This document shows positions 5,317-7,744 of a stretch of DNA of 7,744 nt, piece by piece (the first letter of the stretch is position 1; each line of letters opens with the position of its first letter). Location of the stretch: the NCBI GenBank assembly GCA_964426305.1, contig CAYRPO010000042.1, positions 1 through 7,744 of the forward strand, written 5' to 3'. Source of the stretch: CAYRPO01 sp964426305. Lineage in GTDB: Bacteria > Patescibacteriota > Saccharimonadia > Saccharimonadales > CAIOMD01. A program made the position numbers and the translations under genes. The notes below the pieces were generated by a model. It searched no databases, had not been told where the DNA came from, and worked only from the letters and a program-made list of their open reading frames with translations.

Positions 5317-6423
5317 ATGTCCGTGAAGCAGATCACACAACGCATTGACACATTTGACCTACTGCGTGGATTTTTTATTCTTGTTATTATAATCGATCAT
5401 CTCCAGCGCTGGCCCGGTATATTTGACTGGATCACGGGCCAAGGACGCCTTTGGGTCTCGGCAGCCGAGGGTTTTATCTTCATATCGGGCATCATGATTG
5501 GTCTCATCCGTGGCCGAGGCAATGCTAAGCTGCCACTCTGGACAGTTACCAAGAAACTCTGGTGGCGCGCATTTGTATTGTACTCATGGATGATCATCAC
5601 GGCACTACTCAGTCTTGTCATTGTCAGTTTTTGGCATAGATCATACACTCCATTTCCGCCTGGTTATGATAGCTACAGCGCAACAGCAACCATGGGAGCA
5701 ATTCTCGAAACAGTGACACTACGAGGCACATTTGGGTGGTCGGTATTTTTAGTACAATACGCGGTATACCTGTTTTTCGCCCCAGCATTTGTATATGCCC
5801 TGCGCAAAAAATTGTGGTGGCTCGGCTTACTAATCAGCGGAGCCGTGTGGGTGTATGGATTTGGCGATGAACAATTTTTGCTAAGTTGGCAATTTTTGTT
5901 CTTCATTGGCGCAACAGTTGGATATTACTACCCAGACCTACAAAAACACTGGAAGGCATTTCAGTATCATGCGCAAACAACAGCGTTCCTATCTGTCTTA
6001 GCCGTCGCAACATTAGTGGCGAGCGTGGCAACCATATTTGGATGGCCAATCGTCAAGCAGAGCTGGTCACCCGTTTCTTACGTTGACATGCTACGGTACC
6101 GGGACTTAATCGACCCATGGTTCATACGAGCAGAGCTTCAACCCTTGCATCTGGTACTTTCACTGCTTTGGTTTTTTGCCCTCTATGCCTTGTTTCGACG
6201 TTTCGAGCCTCAAATTCAAAAATACGCTGGCTGGTTGTTGATGCGCTTTGGGCAAAACTCTTTGTCCGTGTACATCATGCAAGGTTTCGTGGTTATTTTT
6301 GTCAGCGGCGCGATTGCCCAAACGAACAACATCATCGCCAACGCAGCCATCACCGCCCTGAGCGTTCTATTCATCTGGTGGCTTGCAGGCCGAAAACTTC
6401 TTTACAAAATTATTCCACGCTAG
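5317..6423 (+). CDS. OpgC-like / acyltransferase-3-type integral membrane protein
   Basis: A 368-residue polytopic protein with about ten hydrophobic helices. The N-terminus carries R9, the motif DLLRGFF (14-20) and D27-H28 at the end of helix 1, then AAEGFIFISG (50-59). These are the hallmarks of the OpgC branch of membrane acyltransferases, which transfer succinyl or other acyl groups to extracytoplasmic glucans using the early His. Length matches the OpgC family. The likely role is acyl decoration of a surface polysaccharide or glycolipid; in a lineage without periplasmic glucans the acceptor is unknown. The gene is divergent from the lipid kinase (about 107 bp between starts) and its last 14 bp overlap the 3' end of the convergent HD gene. 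GTG at 5314 directly precedes ATG 5317; either could be used, and no Shine-Dalgarno distinguishes them. Confidence 0.85.
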   Translation: MSVKQITQRIDTFDLLRGFFILVIIIDHLQRWPGIFDWITGQGRLWVSAAEGFIFISGIMIGLIRGRGNAKLPLWTVTKKLWWRAFVLYSWMIITALLSLVIVSFWHRSYTPFPPGYDSYSATATMGAILETVTLRGTFGWSVFLVQYAVYLFFAPAFVYALRKKLWWLGLLISGAVWVYGFGDEQFLLSWQFLFFIGATVGYYYPDLQKHWKAFQYHAQTTAFLSVLAVATLVASVATIFGWPIVKQSWSPVSYVDMLRYRDLIDPWFIRAELQPLHLVLSLLWFFALYALFRRFEPQIQKYAGWLLMRFGQNSLSVYIMQGFVVIFVSGAIAQTNNIIANAAITALSVLFIWWLAGRKLLYKIIPR

Positions 6424-7132
6424 TCGTAGCCGGTTCTTGCAAATACCTGTCAGCAAGCAGCTGCCCTAGTTCACGTCGCAGTTCCATAATCTCTGTGAAT
6501 TCACCGTATTTAAATTCATCACGTTTCAGCAGATCAGTTTCACTCCGTAAGAACGTTTCATATGTGTAGTGTGCTCGTAGCGTTGCTCCATTGTTTGGCA
6601 CATGTATGAGCAGTACCATCAGCTTGTCTACGGCTCTAACAAAGCGAGCTTCTGGATCTTCTTGGGCCTCGTACCTACGAATGATGTCTACGTAACTGGG
6701 TATGTGGGCGAATTCTTTTGCTAATTGCTTTAGTCCTAATGCTTCAATTTCTTCTTTCGTAACTCTGTCATGTCCCGCAATGATGTCGGTCGGCGTGTCA
6801 CCTACATATGCTTCAATGTCATCATGAAGTGCTGCAAAACGAGCTACAAGATTTTCGTCTAATTCTGGATATAGCGCTCGAGCAAGCTCAGGTGCTACTT
6901 TTGACAGCATCAAACTATGTTCAGCGACATTTTCAGCACGCTGATCAGGGTGTATGCACCGAGTTCGATCAATTTCCACTAATCGACTCGCTAACGCACC
7001 CATGTGCAATGCGACACGAGCTCCCCTGCTAAGATGTTCCTCTACGGTCGGTACTTCAAACAAATATGGACGGTCAATGTCGGTCAGAGTATGCCTCTCA
7101 GTTATTGCTGTGAGTATACAAAAACCCGTCAT
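6410..7132 (-). CDS. YfbR-like HD-domain phosphohydrolase (5'-deoxynucleotidase type)
   Basis: A 240-residue soluble protein. The HD metal ligands are visible as NVAEHS (H72), ALHDD (H103, D104) and a distal RAVDKL (D169). The arrangement AEHS, then LHDDIEAYVGDTPT (102-115), matches the YfbR-type 5'-nucleotidases that dephosphorylate dNMPs, with the GDTPT segment corresponding to GDIPTP. The C-terminal 40 residues are charged and helical. It probably works in nucleotide salvage or pool clean-up; substrate choice is inference. The start is uncertain: ATG 7132 lies four codons after an in-frame TAA, with no Shine-Dalgarno and no clean -10. A later start, such as the TTG at about residue 24, would give a start nearer the first homologous segment. 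It lies 47 nt after tRNA-Pro on the same strand and may be cotranscribed with it. Its end overlaps the OpgC-like gene tail to tail. Confidence 0.85.
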   Translation of the reverse strand: MTGFCILTAITERHTLTDIDRPYLFEVPTVEEHLSRGARVALHMGALASRLVEIDRTRCIHPDQRAENVAEHSLMLSKVAPELARALYPELDENLVARFAALHDDIEAYVGDTPTDIIAGHDRVTKEEIEALGLKQLAKEFAHIPSYVDIIRRYEAQEDPEARFVRAVDKLMVLLIHVPNNGATLRAHYTYETFLRSETDLLKRDEFKYGEFTEIMELRRELGQLLADRYLQEPATTSVE

Positions 7133-7179
7133 ACATACACAAGCTTAAGCATCGCTACAATTACGCACCTGAAACGAAA

Positions 7180-7256
7180 TGGTCGGGGTGAGAAGACTTG
7201 AACTTCCGGCCTCAGCGTCCCGAACGCTGCGCGCTAGCCAACTGCGCTACACCCCG
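7180..7256 (-). tRNA. tRNA-Pro (anticodon CGG)
   Basis: Minus-strand cloverleaf: acceptor CGGGGTG (7256-7250) pairs with CACCCCG (7190-7184), with discriminator A and encoded CCA (7182-7180). The D arm is GCGC/GCGC and the T arm GGAAG-TTCAAGT-CTTCT. The anticodon stem CAGCG/CGCTG encloses loop TTCGGGA with CGG at 7222-7220, reading the CCG codon. Confidence 0.97.
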
Positions 7257-7262
7257 ATAATG

Positions 7263-7268
7263 AGTATC
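7263..7268 (-). promoter_or_regulatory. Possible -10 (GATACT) for tRNA-Pro
   Basis: GATACT on the minus strand ends 6 nt before the first base of the tRNA, so transcription could begin at the mature 5' end. No clear -35 is seen. The 46 bp between the DUF5652 stop and the tRNA contain no convincing minus-strand terminator, so read-through from the DUF5652 gene is also possible. Confidence 0.3.
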
Positions 7269-7302
7269 AAGTGATATTTTACACCTCTGAGGGGATTTTT
7301 TA

Positions 7303-7527
7303 CTATGACGTGATCGTGGTGTTTAGCTTCTTGTTGCGTTTTGAAAATACAAACAAGTAAAACATTTCTAAAATTCCTACAGAGTTGACAAGCATCAAGG
7401 CCACATACCATGCCTTGTCATTGTTGCGAGCAGCCACCCATAACGCGATACCCTTCCATAGCAATGACCAAATAAGTAACAATATGAGCGCTGCCGTTTG
7501 TTCGCCAGTAATCGTAGTTGTATTCAT
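7303..7527 (-). CDS. DUF5652 family two-helix membrane protein
   Basis: A 74-residue protein with two membrane helices (about 11-32 and 38-61) and a basic C-terminal tail (SKRNKK). WKGIALWVAARNN (24-36), then AWYVALMLVN (39-48) and GILEMFYLF (51-59), fit the DUF5652 pattern: a Trp-Lys-Gly helix end, a short polar turn, and an Asn-x-x-Gly-Ile-Leu-Glu second helix. The family has no known function and, as far as I know, is common in Patescibacteria. The gene sits between two tRNA genes on the same strand and has its own candidate promoter (TTGACG, then CATAGT 7 nt before the ATG). Confidence 0.85.
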   Translation of the reverse strand: MNTTTITGEQTAALILLLIWSLLWKGIALWVAARNNDKAWYVALMLVNSVGILEMFYLFVFSKRNKKLNTTITS

Positions 7528-7534
7528 ATCTCAA

Positions 7535-7564
7535 ACTATGCTCCCTGCAAGATCATTTCGTCAA
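7535..7564 (-). promoter_or_regulatory. Promoter of the DUF5652 gene
   Basis: TTGACG (7564-7559) and CATAGT (7540-7535) are 18 nt apart on the minus strand. The -10 ends 7 nt before the ATG at 7527, again predicting a leaderless mRNA. The -35 directly abuts the tRNA-3'-like repeat at 7567-7579. Confidence 0.5.
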
Positions 7565-7566
7565 GA

Positions 7567-7579
7567 TGTGCGTGGTGGA
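7567..7579 (-). repeat. Copy 1 of a 13-bp repeat resembling a tRNA 3' end (TCCACCA + CGCACA)
   Basis: On the minus strand it reads TCCACCACGCACA, identical to 7639-7627, where the same bases are the last 7 nt of tRNA-Ala plus 6 nt of downstream flank. No tRNA body is recognisable upstream of this copy, so it may be the remnant of a lost or recombined tRNA gene. Confidence 0.55.
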
Positions 7580-7626
7580 TTAAGGTCGTGGCTAGCGCAA
7601 CTAGGCTATCATACGCAGCCAGCCAT

Positions 7627-7639
7627 TGTGCGTGGTGGA
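7627..7639 (-). repeat. Copy 2 of the 13-bp repeat, spanning the tRNA-Ala 3' end
   Basis: Exact copy of the element at 7567-7579, offset by 60 bp. It covers the final TCC, discriminator A and CCA of tRNA-Ala and six flanking bases. CGCACATC at the very right edge (7744-7737) repeats the flank of copy 1 and suggests another copy starts just outside the window. Confidence 0.6.
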
Positions 7640-7709
7640 GATGATGGGAGTCGAACCCACGACCTCGGCAATGCGAATGCCGCGCTCTAGCCAACTGAGC
7701 TACATCCCC
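7633..7709 (-). tRNA. tRNA-Ala (anticodon CGC)
   Basis: Minus-strand cloverleaf: acceptor GGGGATG (7709-7703) pairs with CATCTCC (7643-7637), including the G3:U70 wobble that marks tRNA-Ala. Discriminator A and CCA (7635-7633) are encoded. The D arm is GCTC/GAGC and the T arm GTGGG-TTCGACT-CCCAT. The anticodon stem CGGCA/TGCCG encloses loop TTCGCAT with CGC at 7675-7673, reading GCG. Confidence 0.97.
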
Positions 7710-7726
7710 TTAACTTACTCTTCATG

Positions 7727-7732
7727 ATTTTA
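7727..7732 (-). promoter_or_regulatory. Possible -10 (TAAAAT) for tRNA-Ala
   Basis: TAAAAT on the minus strand lies 17 nt before the tRNA 5' end and would give a leader of about ten bases. Any -35 would be beyond the window edge. Confidence 0.3.
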
Positions 7733-7744
7733 GCATGATGTGCG

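Noticed and set aside
6117..6569. 150-codon plus-strand frame across the end of the OpgC-like gene and the HD gene
   Set aside because: It is out of frame with the membrane protein and antisense to the HD gene. Its composition is serine/arginine-rich and family motifs sit in the other frames.
7284..7300. Terminator-like ACCTCTGAGGGGATTTTTT on the plus strand
   Set aside because: The palindrome CCTCTGAGG leaves room for only a 3-bp stem, and no plus-strand gene lies upstream to be terminated.

Overview
The window looks like a chromosomal segment of a Candidate Phyla Radiation (Patescibacteria) bacterium, most likely Saccharibacteria-like. This is inferred from the gene set: a DUF5652-type two-helix protein, a membrane-anchored ClpC/ClpB-like AAA+ protein, and compact gene packing with many small membrane proteins. 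TGA acts as a stop (for example at 4124-4126), so the code is standard table 11, not the TGA=Gly code of Gracilibacteria/SR1. Base composition is close to balanced. I see no insertion sequence, phage gene or CRISPR array.

Layout. Positions 1-899 (minus) hold the N-terminal 300 residues of a secreted family-16 glycoside hydrolase. It has a twin-arginine lipoprotein signal, interrupted by an apparent one-base frameshift near 844. Positions 1090-1431 (plus) encode a three-helix membrane protein of unknown function. tRNA-His (1598-1675, plus) runs directly into a perfect 19-bp inverted repeat that serves as a bidirectional terminator. A three-gene minus-strand cluster (5209 down to 1725) then encodes a polyprenol/dolichol-kinase-like CTP-dependent lipid kinase, a small membrane protein and an 800-residue membrane-anchored double-AAA+ protein. 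The last two overlap by ATGA. Divergent from it is an OpgC/acyltransferase-3-like multi-pass protein (5317-6423, plus), whose 3' end overlaps that of a YfbR-like HD phosphohydrolase (7132-6410, minus). The right end is a minus-strand series: tRNA-Ala(CGC), a DUF5652 protein, tRNA-Pro(CGG), then the HD gene.

How it fits together. Most genes act at the cell envelope: a lipoprotein glucanase, a polyprenol kinase, a membrane acyltransferase, an anchored AAA+ machine and several small helical proteins. The AAA+ protein is the most unusual. Its first ATPase domain has lost the arginine fingers, the sensor-1 threonine and the pore tyrosine. Its second keeps the full catalytic set but lacks the GYVG pore loop, and no ClpP-docking tripeptide is visible. 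It is unlikely to be a standard Clp unfoldase.

A second theme is transcription. Several genes have a -10-like hexamer ending 5-7 nt before the ATG and no Shine-Dalgarno, which predicts leaderless mRNAs. The AAA+ gene, internal to an operon, instead has an AGGGG Shine-Dalgarno.
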